Positions 1 through 23,643 of a stretch of 64,000 nucleotides of DNA are shown one piece after another. The notes beneath the pieces are model-generated. The model made no database searches and was not told the origin of the DNA. It was given only the letters and a program-made list of their open reading frames with translations. The stretch covers positions 19,878,501 to 19,942,500 of the forward strand of contig CM020509.1 in the NCBI GenBank assembly GCA_009823395.1, given 5' to 3'. How positions within the stretch are numbered: position 1 is the stretch's first letter; each line of letters begins with the position of its first letter. The position numbers and the translations under genes were made by a program. The stretch is from Thamnaconus septentrionalis. Taxonomy: Eukaryota; Chordata; Actinopteri; Tetraodontiformes; Monacanthidae.

Positions 1-389
1 TTCCTTCACCTAACTGAATGTATTAGTACTGATCCACTATTAACTATTGGAGTGTCTGTGGCACCTTTCTTGTGGGTGTAGAACTAAAGCTAGCAGATTG
101 TGATCTTGTCTCCGGTCAGGTATCAGCGGTGACCCGGCAGCTGGTGGTTGCGGCCCCTGCTGGCCTCCTTCACTGACCCGCCACCGTCCCCCAGCCAGCG
201 CCCAGCAGCAGACAAGGCCAGGCCTGCACCCTCCCCCAGCCCTCCCCCAGCCTACCCCCAGCCCTCCCCGGGCCCGGGCGGCCCGGCCCGGCAGACACCG
301 AAACTGTTACATGGCAAATTGTTTTGTAACAGGTCCCAGTTTAAGCCAATGAGAACAACTGGCCGGCGTCACATGACACAACTTTACGT

Positions 390-443
<54 letters not shown>

Positions 444-711
444 GTGCCTCTGCCGTTCTATTGAGAATAATATCAGCCCACCCCACTCACCACTCCCCAC
501 CCGTCGCACCCCGCCCCCCTCTCAACCTCGCCACTGGACTGGATCATGACCGCGCAGCAGTAGCAGCAGCAGCAGCTGACGCAGACATGAATGGCAGTGG
601 CCGCATCATACGCAGCATCACCACCACCACCACCACCACCGCCACCACCACATAGGTGAGGTGTGAGGGACACACGCATACACAGTCACACGAGACGAGC
701 TCGCGCGGACC
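1..711 (+). promoter_or_regulatory. 5' flank and probable 5' UTR of lonrf3
   Basis: This is non-coding sequence ahead of the lonrf3 start. It holds a C/G-rich stretch at about 130-300, a perfect CT tract at 392-439 and a CAC/ACC trinucleotide run at about 618-651. No convincing TATA box was seen, so a CpG-type promoter is plausible. The transcription start cannot be placed from sequence alone. Open frames here are low-complexity readings of the repeats. Confidence 0.5.
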
Positions 712-9659
<8,948 letters not shown>

Positions 9660-11143
9660 CCAACCCAGCAGTCTCCAACCCGCCCCGCCCCGCCCCCGAA
9701 GCTTGCCGCACAACTTCCTGTCCAGCAGTTTGTCAAACAGTCAGTCAGTCAGTCAGTCAGTCTGTCTGTCCGTCTGTCTGCTGCTGGTGTTCTTCTTCCT
9801 GTGGACGTTCAGCTCCACTGTTGCCATTTCAGCGACCCGCTCTGGGCTCCATCCACGAGGCGTTCAAAGTCTTGACTCTCCACCATTCACCATGCATCTG
9901 GGAGGAGCTTCACCTGCTTCCTCTGATTGACACTGACAGTTTCATTTTGGAAAGAACAAAAAAAACAAACCGCCTGGAAAACCGCCCTCTCAAACACAAA
10001 CTTTTGTGCGTCGGTCCCCTCCAGCTGCAGCTATATGTGTCCCACGCTGGATTCAACCCCCACGAGAGAAAGGAAAAAAATCCAATTGCAGTTCCGCTCT
10101 TATTTAACCAAATGAGCCGCAGCATCAAAGCAACGCCAAGGTTAAATGATAACAACAATCTGAGTCAGAATCGTAAAACCGAGTGAAAACGCTCATCGTC
10201 CTCAGTCCCGCTTTCAATGAGCTTCAGAATGACCAGACCAAATATTTCAACTGCCTTTTCATTTGTACACGTGCTCTCTAAAGATGAGTGAATCATTTAA
10301 ATACTCATTACCTGGGTTTGTTGTTCTCATCATTATTACTTCGATTAAAACGCTGTCGCCCTCTGATTTAAATCTGTGGATTTAAATCAGATCAATGTTT
10401 GACAGATCAGCGCCGGTGATTGGCCACCTGGACTGTCATCTTTACAAAAAGCAAAACGAAATCATAAGCCCCGCCTCCTCCCTCTGCAACACGCTGCCGT
10501 CACCGTCGCTCTACAGACTGGCCCTTTACATCCTCTAAGGAGCACATTCTCATGTATCATTCATTCATTTGTTTGTATGTGTTTGTGTGTGCGTGTGTGT
10601 GTGTGTGTGTGCGCGCGTGTTGGGATTTTTTTTTTTTCTAATATTATTATTTTATTATTATTTATTTGGACTTTATTTATGCATGCCGTGACATGGTTTA
10701 CATTTTACAAGCAAAAGTTGACGAGCTGCTCGCTTTTCCAAAGGCTGTTTTGTAACTGTACGTCCATATTAATGAAGTTCTCTTCCGTCGTTTAAAATCC
10801 TGAAACTATTTTTTTAGAGGCGCAACACTGACCCTGCAGGCAGTGGGGCGACACTGCAACACTGTAACACTGCACAGGAGCAACTCCCCAACTGAAAACA
10901 GATACTCTTCCAAAATGACTCATTTCAAGTCTGTATATTATTTTATTTTTTTAAAGATATTCAGACTCCATTCCTTTTGGCCCATCCTGGTATCTTCCAG
11001 CTGTATTTACAGTTTTATTCCAGCTTGTTTTGCACTTTAAGAAGTCGAGGGAACGATCCAGCGGAGTGAAGCGATGACGTTCCTGACCACCACAAATGAT
11101 CTCGCGGTGGAATTGGTTCGAACTGATCCCATCGATCGTGAGC

Positions 11144-11185
<42 letters not shown>

Positions 11186-14100
11186 GAACAACCAGACTGG
11201 TTGGATTGTGTTGCAGTTAGTTAAAAAGAAAAAAAAGAAAAGAAACAAAAAAGCCAGTGCCTTCTGTCCACAGAGCACCACTGCGCTGTGGGATCAACAA
11301 GAGATGTGAAAAGTCACAGACCCACTTTCACTTCCCAACCTCCTGGAAGCTTTTCTGTCTGTCCAGTGTGAGATTTCATTGAACAAGAGGCATTTCCTGT
11401 TGCTTCTGAGGGAAATATGGAAATACGGAGGCCTTCCTGATGTCTGTGACATGACTGTAGTTTTGTTTTGTTTTTTTTTTTTTTTGTTATTACAAGGCGA
11501 AGGCTCATCTGCTGAAAACAATTTGCAAGAGATTGCTGAGCTTTGCCTGGAGAATAATTTATTTTATATACTTGGCGTTTGCTTTTTACGTTTCTATGCC
11601 GACTGGATTCTTTGTATTTTATAGTTTTCATGGATAAATGCCTGTCATGTTTCTTTCTCTCCTTAGTTCGGTTCGTGTCACATGATCCTCATTTGTTTTT
11701 GTTTTTCGTTTCAAACTGAAGGGCCAAAGCCATGGAACGCTGTTAAAAATATTCTTCCCATTAATAATATTCTGTTGATGCATTTGGTTGCATTTTTGCC
11801 ACAACTGTCAATTTCTTTGGATACTGTTTTGTTTTGTACTAATGAAGGAACACTAAAAAAATCTTGATCAGGATCAGGCTATTTATGTGCAAGTATGAAA
11901 TACTAATGTCTGGCCAGAGACAAACACCAGGCATTGATAAATAAGCTCAAGAAAAAAATCCAACTAAATTAGATCAATTGTGTTTTATCTAAAAAAACAA
12001 AAAAAAACACACACACAAAAAAACACAACTTGATTAAATCATCTGACGTCACATAAATATAAATTCTGGCTTAAAAAAAAAAGTGTCTGCAAACCTTCTC
12101 CTTCTGTGGCAGCAGCTCTTGTGCCTTAAGCTGAAGTTTGACAACTGGGGCAACCTGGAAATAATAAAAGTGGCACACAAACTTCAAGCCAATAGCAAAG
12201 AAAATACCTCGCAAATTAAAGAAACAAGATATCCTCTAGTTGGTAAAACAAACTCGCTAAATGATGCCGGTGAAGGCCGCGACGCTTTATTTTTGAAGGA
12301 ATATTTAAAGAGCTACCATGTAAACCCATTTAATCTTTGGGTGGCGCCCATTAAGCCTATTTCCTGGCGCTTTAATTAGAGCGACGCAAAGGTTCCCTCG
12401 GAAAAATGTGTTGCGTAACAGATGGCTGAATACATTTTCAATACGTAAAAAAAAAAAAAACACCACAGGATGAAAAACGACTATCAGCCGTATTGAAATC
12501 GCCTCCCATTAAAAACCAGTAACAACACAGTAATAACAGACACCGGCTGCAATATTGTGCTCCTTCTCATCCATGTCTTCCTGTCCCCCCAAGTAGATAA
12601 AAATTACTGTCTTTTTTTTACGTCACCGATGGAACTCAGTTGGAAGATTGTAGAAAATGACCCCAGAAACCAAGATGTTGATGGTGAGAGCAGCAGAAGG
12701 TCACAAACTCCTTGTCGGTGTTGGGACACTTAAATCCAAGGCTGTTTTGTAGCACTGAGCTCTCACTCTGTGGAGCAAAAAAAAACAACAAAGTTCAACT
12801 TGATGTATCACAATGCTGCTGCAGGAGAAGTAGCATATCCAGAGCTTCTTTTTCAAAAAGATAAATAAATAAAATTCAGCTATGCAAGCCCAGTAGCATG
12901 ATGGCGCCACTCCTCTGGAGGGATGGTGTTTCATACATACACAATGAAGCACTAACGCAGAAAGAAGGACTTGTGAAACGTGTGCTTCCTAACTGTGTTT
13001 TTCCCTGTCGTTGATTTTTTTTTTTTTAAAGTCTGTGTTCAAAGTGTTAAAACCCCAAACCATTAATAGTTCAGTCCTGAATATAACAAGTTTGCATTCA
13101 GGTGCTCATGTCAAAAGGCAATAACCTCCATTTGGACTCCATCACACGAGAGTTGTTTGTTAAGCTGGTGTCTGTGTGAGTGTTGTTTTGACTCCCTGTA
13201 CAACCTGTCACACTTTGGCTTCCTCACTGAAAGCATTACATGGCAGGAGTTCATCTGCATTGTTTCCTATTTTTAATGACCGTAAGTCCAAATGTGTCGA
13301 TAACATATCTAGAAAATGGGTAATGTTACATTTAAAAAAAAAAAAAAGCAACAAAATGTTTCTGCCACTTATTTGTATAAATCTACATTTGTTTGTTCAT
13401 CAACTAAGCATAAAACACCCCACAATGTGATAGATTAAAATACCTTATGAAAAGAATATGTACTAAGATATGAACACTGCAAATGTTTTGGAGCGATCAT
13501 CACTCCATGCTCTGTACATCGCCTCCGAGACTCCACGGCCTCGAAATGTGTCCGGCTGAACTTTGTACATGACGAATGTATGTATGTGTAAAACATGTCC
13601 TTTTTTAAAAAAGAAAATACAAAAATACAAAAATACAAAAATAAACTAATAAATAAAATTGTAGTCTGCATCATCTCTGCAGGAGTGTGAAGGTGCAGCA
13701 GCAGGTTGTTTGTGCACTAAGAGCAGATCTTTGGTAGATATCGAGGCATCCGGTTACAGGTTACATCACTGGCGGCGAGATCAATCATTCACAAGGCCGC
13801 TCAAACACTATTATGCACTCTCAGTGCATTTATTTTTAAAAAATGTTCCCTGCTGCAATTAGCTAATGGCTATGAACAGAAAGATCCAGAATTTTGTTGT
13901 TATTTCTTCGTCCTCTGCCCATTGACCGAAACGTTCAACTATTTCAGTCTTATGATTCTCTGTCTTGGTAAAAAGAAAAAAAAAAAGAGGAAAACAATAC
14001 AATTCAGTATTCTAAGTCAGATGCTGTATTTTCATGGCGGTGCTGACCATGAAACCAAAGCTACGTGCATATTTTCTCCAGATTTCCTCTCAAATTTGGC

Positions 14101-14903
14101 CTTTTTAAATTGCTCTATCTTTAAAAAGGCTACAGTCAGACTGGTGGCTGGTTAGGAGCAGCAAAAAACAAAAACAAAACAGAAAACACTGCGAGCCACA
14201 GGAACCACAAGTATGCTTCCTGAAGAGTCCCAACCTCCGTCTTCATGGCGGCTCCGTGTGGAAGGAGGTCAGAGGTTGGGGAGTGTGTGTGATTCACCAG
14301 ATTTAGGTCAACACATGTTACAGAGATACTTCATTTCACTATCGATTTCAATGGAACTTCATTGCTTCAACATGCAGTAAAATAAAAAAAGAAAAGAAAA
14401 GTGACCTTACAGGCGTATCACTGGTGTTCCGACCTTTAAGGTCGACACAGCGGCTGTTTATATTTCTTTCCTTTGTTCATCACAATCAACTGCATTTCAA
14501 GGCAAGTTTCGAAGGACATGATTATTTCCAGTGAGTGCACTTTCTGAAACTTTAACGTTCGAACTTCAACGGTGGGCTTATCTCTCTTTTGGCAGAAGGT
14601 GGACGTTCAGATCTTCACTCCTCCTCCTCCCCCTCCTCCTCCTTGTATCTGTTCTGCCCAGTTGGCCGGTTGCATAAACTGTAAAGGAGAAGGTCAGCAG
14701 CACCAAGCAGGCCACACACACACACACACACTGTGCTTCCTTGCTGCTCTAGAAGCAGCATTTCTATGTGTGTGTTTGTGTGTGCATGCGTGTATGAGAA
14801 GTAGGGCAGCAGCAGCAGCAGTTACCTAACCCTCCCAGAAGAGACATCTGGGCTGCAGCCGTCCAACTGGTTACAGCTCACGCACACTTACAAAGGCCAT
14901 CAA

Positions 14904-14935
<32 letters not shown>

Positions 14936-15375
14936 CAGACACACAACCGATTGCACGGACAACGATATCTGGAAACAAACTCACAGAAATACTCGCCGTA
15001 GAAGTCGACCGCTCTCGAAAATCGTTCACTGTCCCTCACATTTTTACAGAATTTACGAGAATTAAAAAAAATAATAATAGTTTTGAAGCATCAGTGCATT
15101 CAATCGTGATCTTCAGAAAACATCCATCCGCGTCCTCTGTGCCTGAGACCAGCAGCCAGTCCAGGGCTCTCTGATCAAGGTCACAATTCTGGCTTTAATC
15201 TCAAAATTCTGACTTAAATCTCAAAATTCTTTTATTATATGGCAAAAGGGAGACGATGATGATGGTGGAATTTATAATTGGCACTTACAGTGACACTTGA
15301 GGCATTTGAGTAGCGTGAACGTACCCCCCCCAAAAAAAGTTTTTGGTGTCCGCACCGGTGATCGAGTGAGACGTG
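9660..15375. other. lonrf3 3' UTR and intergenic spacer
   Basis: No exon-like coding segment was found over 5.7 kb. The first part is presumably lonrf3 3' UTR. Contents include GT runs at about 10585-10613 and 11143-11180, a CA run at about 14713-14731, CT/CA runs at about 14904-14935 and many A/T homopolymers. No single poly(A) site could be chosen. Confidence 0.6.
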
Positions 15376-17805
15376 ATGGAGACGGGAGGTCAAGTTGAAA
15401 CAGAGGGGAAAAGCAAGAAGGAATCAGAGTGTGAAAACTTTCTGTGCGGGTTCAAAACATCCAGAATCTTGAAGTATTTGCCCCGAGAGAAGATCATCTT
15501 CATCCATGGAAAGGTCTCAATGCTTTGCCGCACAGCATCATTATATAAACCACATAGGCAGTCCATTTGAAGATGGCACATTATCATTGTCAGACTGGTT
15601 TTAAAGAATTACGTGTGCAATACTTGGAGATCTCGAAGAAGAAACAGTGACATGAAGTGGTTACATTTTAGATTGCAGCCCTCTTTCACTCTCCCTTCCT
15701 CTCCGAAGTTTGCCAGTAAACTACAGTGGCCTACACACCCAAACCTAGATACCTAGCCCACCTTCTTCATTTGTTTTTCTGAAGACGCGAGCAGTCACCC
15801 TAATTACTAAACATGCTGTCAGGCAGCTGGTTTGACCACACCAGACTTGCTTAGAAAATATGGTGGTGGAAGATTGCAGCTAACTGGCAGCAAGACTCTT
15901 ATTAATCTAGCAATATTCTTATATACATGAGAACGGGTAGGAAAACCAAATTGCTTTTATTGTACTGCGATTGTACATCTTTATTATTGTATTGATAGGC
16001 AGTATATTAAACTTATCAATAAAATAATCTAAATCAAGCCATGTATTACACACGGGACCTTTAATGTACCTGTACTGTGAGCAGTCTCTGGTAATAAAGT
16101 TGTGGTAGATGCAAAAACTGTGACGAATTGACAATCTTCCAAAATGAGGCTTGAATATTAGAAAAGCAGCTTCTGACGCTCGTGTGTCCGTGCCAGCTTG
16201 CCAACCAGGAGGCTCTTGTCATCATGGAGAAGAGCCCCATCAGGGAGGAGAACCTGGCCGAGATCTTCACGGGCTCCCGGCTGGAGCTGGAGCTGAGGAA
16301 TGACATCTACAGCACCTACAGGCTGCAGGCGCCCTCGCACCTCAACGGTACGGAGTGGTCAGCAGAGGTCATCGATTGGGCCTTTGAGAAAAATGTATTG
16401 GTGTTGGTAAAATTTCCACTTCACATTTTCCTCCCACGCGGGTTGTGTGTCACAGAAATCAAGGTTTTGGTAGTGTCTCCACCCACAGAGGACAATCTGA
16501 AGAAGTGCCAGCGGCAGGAGACCTTCCTGGTGGAGGAGACGGAGGCGGATTACCACAGCATCACGCTGCCCTACATCGATGAGAACTGTTGCAGTGTGCA
16601 GGTGGGCATCAGACTTCCTACAACTAGAAGAAGAACATACATATAAATATATACATATTCATAATTTGCTGTTTTCTTTTTCTTACGATCTCCGCAGTGG
16701 GTCTACAACATCCTGGAAAAGAAGGCAGAAACTGAAGGCATCGTGTACGAGGACCCCGACCCAGAGGTCGGCTTCATCCTCCTGCCACACTTCAAGTGGG
16801 ACCAGAAACAGGTGATTCTTTACACCAGATATTGATTGATAAATGAAAAGGAATATTTGTACATCTGTGCATCTCTTCGTTCATTTATTTAAAAAAAACC
16901 CAACATTTCAATCAAATGCTGAGAAGTGCATGTGGGTGGACCATCATCAGCACGGTCACCATCCTGCATGACCAAGCAACCATTAGCTAAGAGGATATAA
17001 CTGTGGATGAAGAATTTTCTTCTTATTCTCCTTCTTCTTCTTCTTCTTCTCATTATTATTAGTATTATTATTATTATTAGTATTATTATTCCCGGGCGCG
17101 GCACTGCTGCTGCCCACCGCTCCCTCAGGGGATGATGGGTCAAATGCGGAGGACAAATTTTGCATCCTTCGGGCTGAGACAATCACTGGCACTTTGACTT
17201 TGACTTATAATTATTTACTTTTCTTTGATCTAATTCAATAACTATAATAATGATTACAATTCTTGTGATTTTAATTATTGTCATTCATTCTTCATTAACT
17301 TTTTTTCTTTTTCCAGGTGGATGATTTGTATCTGATTGCCATCGTGAATAAGAGGAACATCAGAAGTCTCAGAGACCTGACGTCAGACCATCTGCCTCTG
17401 CTGAAGAACGTCTTCCAGAAAGGACAGGTGAGGTTTGGTTATTATTATTATTGATGGACTGTTTCAGACCAGACTTTTGGACCGTTCACTTGTCTCAAGC
17501 GTCTTAACAAGCATTTCTTGCCTTTCTCGGTGCTTCAGGAAATCATCCTTCAGCAGTACAACCTTCCGGCCTGCAAACTGAGGGCCTACCTGCACTACCA
17601 GCCGTCGTACTACCACCTGCACTTTTACTTCACCAAGCTGAGCTACGAGGCGCCGGGCTGCGGTATGGACTGCGCCCACCTGCTGGCCGACGTCATCCAG
17701 AACCTGCATTTTAATTCCGACTATTACAAGTCGCGGACACTGTACTTCCCCCTGAGCGAAGACCACGGACTGCTGCACAAGTTCAAAGAGGCCGGGAGGC
17801 TTTGA
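15376..17805 (+). CDS. dcps: scavenger mRNA decapping enzyme DcpS, upstream tandem copy (divergent)
   Basis: Exons: 15376-15513, 16197-16347, 16456-16601, 16698-16811, 17317-17427, 17539-17805; 308 aa, no internal stop. DcpS is a HIT-family pyrophosphatase that hydrolyses the m7GpppN left after 3'-5' mRNA decay. Family signatures: [57 protein letters not shown]. Trp146 and Glu156 match the cap-stacking Trp175 and Glu185 of human DcpS. Two positions differ: the residue matching human Asp205 is His176, and the third HIT histidine is Tyr250 (HLHFY instead of HLHVH). The central nucleophile-position His248 is present. The N-terminus is shorter than in the downstream copy and has a KSKK cluster. 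The gene is intact but may have altered activity. Confidence 0.9.
15596..16062 (-). mobile_element. full-length copy of the MITE-like family, minus orientation, in dcps copy 1 intron 1
   Basis: Ends read TTAAAGAATTACGTGTGCAA on the left and TTACACACGGGACCTTTAA on the right, an imperfect inverted pair. The reverse complement of the right half matches 5566-5760. The left half (AGTGGTTACATT..., then a TTTGCCAGTAAACTACAGTGG block) matches 58735-58880 reversed and 62720-62830. It occupies most of intron 1. Confidence 0.7.
17025..17215 (+). mobile_element. teleost interspersed repeat fragment with (TTC)n/(ATT)n lead
   Basis: A TTC/ATT-rich lead is followed by a GGGCGCGGCACTGCTGCTGC ... CTCAGGGGATGATGGGTCAA block and ends in GCACTTTGACTTTGACTT. 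I recognise this as a common fish repeat ending; class not verified. It lies in dcps copy 1 intron 4. Confidence 0.55.
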
Positions 17806-19464
17806 CCTTGCAGTGCGTCTGGACTGATTTTCCTTTTAAAGAAGAAAATAGGATTTCGAGGGTATTTATTCTTAATTTATAAGAAAATGGTACAAGATAC
17901 AAGAGTTAGACATCATGGGAATTAAAAATCGTCAATGGCGAAAAGCCACTGTATCGCTGTATGTTTTCATATTTACTGATGGGAGGTCACTGGTTATTTC
18001 AGACTAACTGTTATTGTTTTTTTTAACACAAAGGATTAGTATTGATAGATAGTAGATAAGGCGCGTTCAGTTTCAGCTTCCCAGTCTGTCAAGTAGGTCA
18101 TGTGAACACAGACCTAAAATAACGGACCTCTAAACTTAGGGAATAAAGTTCAGGAAGCTCTGGTGCTTTGACCCTTCTGCAGCTGAAGGTCTGTGTTTAC
18201 AGGAAAAGGATGAGTTTTATCTTTTTCTTTCTTTTCTTGATTGAGTGTTCCGTGAATCGCGCTCCAGTGTTGTCTATATCTGGTGGCTTGTTGTATTCAA
18301 AGTCCTCAGTCAGCTTATTTTTGTTATTTTTTTTTTTTTCATTTGTGGATCATGTTGATACCAGGAAGAGCAGAAGCTCCAACGCTGAGTTTGTCCGTCT
18401 GAATCTGGTGGAGGATTTGGGTTGCCTGCCAACCATCTCTGACAAGATCAACCAGCAGCACTGAAACCTTCTGACAGCCTCATGTCTGACCACATGAATT
18501 CAGCTACCTCAATACTACTCATGTCTGTTACGGTGATAGAGCCACAAGCAGCCGAGCACGAAGACTGCACAGACATCTGGGCAGGCGACCGAGGTTGTAC
18601 GATCCTACACTGTACCAGCGGGGGCGCTGTGTCAAGGGTAGGGGTCCCATTCTCCCCATTACACAACAAATGAATAAAAAAAATAATTTTGAACTAGCTT
18701 TAGCTAAATGGTCGTGGTGTTGCTCTAATTTTCGCTCCTTCAGAGGAAGAGGTCTTAAATAGATTTGCTCCATTGTCTGTTTGTGGGAGGAGAAATTTGT
18801 GGGCAAACCACAAAACTCATTTTGATCATTTTGACCTTCTGATATGTTGACCTGAAGTGCCCTGCTGTTTCTGCATTAATAAAAAATATCGTATCTCACT
18901 TTTGCTGCATCTTGCCCATGACAGTCCATCACTCCATGCACCCGTGAGTTTGTATGACTGGTTCAGATTCTCACTGAATCTGTCATTCTTCTCCACTGTG
19001 GTGGTGGTAAATAAAGATTGAATGTTATTATTTATTATTCTATTCTACTCTTCAAAGAGCACATGCAACTCAATAGGCAGATTTCATAAAGTTGTTATTA
19101 ATTCAAGCTTGAGGTAATCATTGAGAAGAGGTGAAGTCGCTGAATAACTAATAATATAATATTTGAGTGAGAAGTTCAGGAAATAATGAGTTTTTAATGG
19201 ATCTGCCGGAAAAGGAGTCGCTTGATAAGTGAAGTGGAATTATTGGTTTTTGGTTTTACTGGACAGTTTGTGTGAAAAGGAGAAATAGGATGCCCGTCGA
19301 AGTGTCTCCGGACCACTTGGCGGCGGTAGTGCGTCACAGTGTCGCGTTCGAAATACGAGGAGCAAGACAAAGGAGCGAATCCAATGAGATGAGGAAGAGA
19401 ACCGGGAAGAGGGGAGAGAGACGTCAATTTTGAACCTGCGGTCAACAGAAAGAACAGCCGCAAC
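17806..19464. other. dcps copy 1 3' UTR and spacer between the tandem copies
   Basis: A canonical AATAAA at 18142-18147 is a plausible poly(A) signal for copy 1. A second AATAAA lies near 18879. The spacer also holds the exon-like segment 18365-18464. Confidence 0.55.
18365..18464 (+). pseudogene. exon-like segment, unrecognised, possible terminal exon or gene remnant
   Basis: After a T-rich tract and an AG acceptor (ATACCAG) there is a 100 bp open stretch ending in TGA. It reads ... SNAEFVRLNLVEDLGCLP ... INQQH, which looks like ordinary protein and not low-complexity sequence. I do not recognise the family and found no partner exon upstream. It could be an exonic remnant carried with the dcps duplication, or chance. 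Confidence 0.25.
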
Positions 19465-21389
<1,925 letters not shown>

Positions 21390-22250
21390 CGTCCCGTCCT
21401 CTTGGACAGACCACATCTCTTTTATACTTTTTTTTTTTTTTTTTTAAAGATTTTTTTCAAAATGTGTTTTAACCTTTTGTAGCGTTGTGTGTGCACAGCC
21501 TCATGTACTTCACCGTTATTAAATGTTTGGATAGAAAGCCTGTCAGAGCATTAGCATTTTGTTCCATTTGAAATTTTATCTTTACCTTTTTTCTTTTACT
21601 ATTTTGGAGAGGAATTTAAAGGATGTGGGAGCGGAAGGATAATTTATGAATTTATATTTTATTTTTTGCATGGCCTGGCGAGAGATCCAACCCAAGTTCA
21701 GCCTGGTGAATCCCTTCATAACAACCAGCCCTTGGAGACCTTAACATAACACATTATCACACTTTAAGCCATCAAACCACCCTGTAATAGGCACAGAACA
21801 CACTTCCCTCCGTTCTGGCTGAAACTAAACCAGGCAGCCACTAGATGGCAGTAGTGATCCTAAAAAGATCCTATGATATCTATTTATTGCCTGCCACATT
21901 AATAAGTCAAACATTGTTTCCTGTCTTTGGAAAATTGCGGTTGCTGTCAATGTTATTGCACAAAATAAGTTCTACAAATATGCCAGAGTAATTAATAGCA
22001 GTGGCAGTCATACAAAGCTGTAGGCTGCTTCATTCCTGTCAGCCGATGATGGACTTCTGTCTCTTAGGAATCATAATAAAAAGATCCAGCTTCCCAGTCA
22101 GTGTTTGGATAAGGATGTGAGCTCACAGCTGCTGCTATAAAAATATCAATGCGGCTTTCCCCCCAGAACTAGACGTCATTTTACATTTAAAGAAGAATAA
22201 ACAGCATTAGTGGGCTTTTCCTGAGCAGAGATGATTGATTTTCTTGGTAA
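21390..22250. other. dcps copy 2 3' UTR and following spacer
   Basis: ATTAAA at 21518-21523 is a plausible poly(A) signal 129 bp after the stop. No coding segment was seen up to the TTC tract at about 22258. Confidence 0.5.
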
Positions 22251-22257
22251 GCTTCTT

Positions 22258-22302
22258 CTTTTTTCTTCTTCTTCTTCTTCTTCTTCTTCTTCTTCTTCTT
22301 CA
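22258..22302. repeat. (TTC)n microsatellite
   Basis: A TTC/CTT run of about 42 bp. A shorter one follows at about 22500-22527. Confidence 0.85.
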
Positions 22303-23251
22303 TCAATGGTACATCATTCTTCATGTGTCGCTCCCGCAATAGGAAGCCTCAGGCTGTTCCTATCTACCTCTGAAAACTGTCCAGGGTCTGGCATGGTTTT
22401 ACATTCTAAAGAAAGAATTGCAGGATTGCTGTAAACACTGTGAAAAAACACTGCAGTCAACTCAAGATTATTATTTTTTTTGAATCTTTTATTAGCAAAC
22501 TTCTTTTTCTTCTTCTTCTTCTTCTTCCATCTCTTTTCAGAGCTCACTGGACGTTGGATGACCTCTGACCTCTCTTGCAATAAAAGAGGACAAGTTTGCC
22601 GCCGGCATCACCCGCAGTGGCACTGAGACACTGAGGTGAGTTCTGGGACAGTCTGGATGTGAGAGCTACACGTGTTGTCTTAAAGGTCTCAGAGTGTCGA
22701 TGGTTTTTTACCACGTCACGTGTTATTTCATTCTTCTTCCCGTGTCTTCCCTCCTCTGACACTCAGTCCTCCAGAGACAGAACCGTACTGAGCAGCGGGC
22801 TTATGAGAGATTCTTTGAGGCAAGGCGGATATATTCACTGCACACAAAAACACGTCATTTCTGTGCGATTTAATCTTTTGCTTACATTATTTGTACCGCG
22901 GACACCAGTTTTATCTCCAGCGGGGCGGTTCTTCATTTTTTTTTTTTTTGTGCCAGTGGTGCCTTTGAGTGTCGCTCGTAAAAAGCAAGTAAAAATGATG
23001 AACGGAGTTGCAAGTCGTATCCTGGCACGGCAGATCGGTCTGAGCAGTTCAGACTCCGCAGCATTGGTTACTGCTTTTTCTCTTTGTTGCGCCTTTGTAA
23101 AGTTTCTTTATTCAATCTAGCCACGTGCGGCTTAGGTCCCAGGTGTTGCACATATTTTCCTTGTAGAAGAAATAAAGGGCGACGGTAGACAGACTGAACT
23201 TTGAAAGAAAATGATAACGCACTTTGGGAAGGACACAAAATATGACATCAT

Positions 23252-23365
23252 TTCTTCTTCTTCTTCTTCTTCTTCTTCTTCTTCTTCTTCTTCTTCTTCT
23301 TCTTCTTCTTCTTCTTCTTCTTCTTCTTCTTCTTCTTCTTCTTCTTCTTCTTCTTCTTCTTCTTC
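23252..23365. repeat. (TTC)38 perfect trinucleotide tract
   Basis: 114 bp of uninterrupted TTC (GAA on the minus strand), the longest perfect trinucleotide repeat in the window. It ends 56 bp before a TATA-like box. Confidence 0.95.
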
Positions 23366-23420
23366 ATTAGTACACTACATATTTACCCAACCTTCCTAAC
23401 TTCCACCTCCCCTTCTTCCA

Positions 23421-23428
23421 TATATAAG
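23421..23428 (+). promoter_or_regulatory. TATA-like box upstream of a candidate first exon
   Basis: TATATAAG preceded by CCA, about 145 bp ahead of the ATG at 23573. It is followed by GC-rich sequence suited to a 5' UTR. Prediction only. Confidence 0.35.
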
Positions 23429-23572
23429 CTTCCAACAGAATGCCGCGCTCCGCCGTTTTCTATAGAGCTGCAAAGTCCGAGGCGTCCATGAAGGCGGCGC
23501 CAGGGAGCGGAGGACTTCGGGGCTGGACCGGCCGAGACAAATAATCCAATCATTCGAGCAATAACGGAGCTG

Positions 23573-23643
23573 ATGTCGTCGTGGCTGCGCTCCCTGCGGG
23601 ATGACTTCAGTCTGAGGCCGTTCGAGCTGCAGCAGCACACACG
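23573..23643 (+). CDS. candidate orphan first coding exon ending in a strong splice donor
   Basis: ATG followed by 23 complete codons, beginning MSSWLRSLRDDFSLRPF, then CG|GTAAGAG, a near-consensus donor in phase 2. An 18-codon upstream ORF starts at about 23487 and stops at about 23543. I do not recognise the peptide. Exon 44363-44445 of the KIAA1210-like gene accepts phase 2, so this could be an alternative first exon of that gene about 20 kb downstream. It could equally belong to an unidentified transcript or be chance. Confidence 0.35.

Noticed and set aside
11095..11140. Possible tRNA-like GGTTCGAAC motif near 11110
   Set aside because: No cloverleaf or A-box could be found around it. 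No tRNA or rRNA gene was recognised anywhere in the window.
22659..23120. 153-codon ORF
   Set aside because: The composition follows T-rich and simple sequence; no domain, no convincing splice signals.
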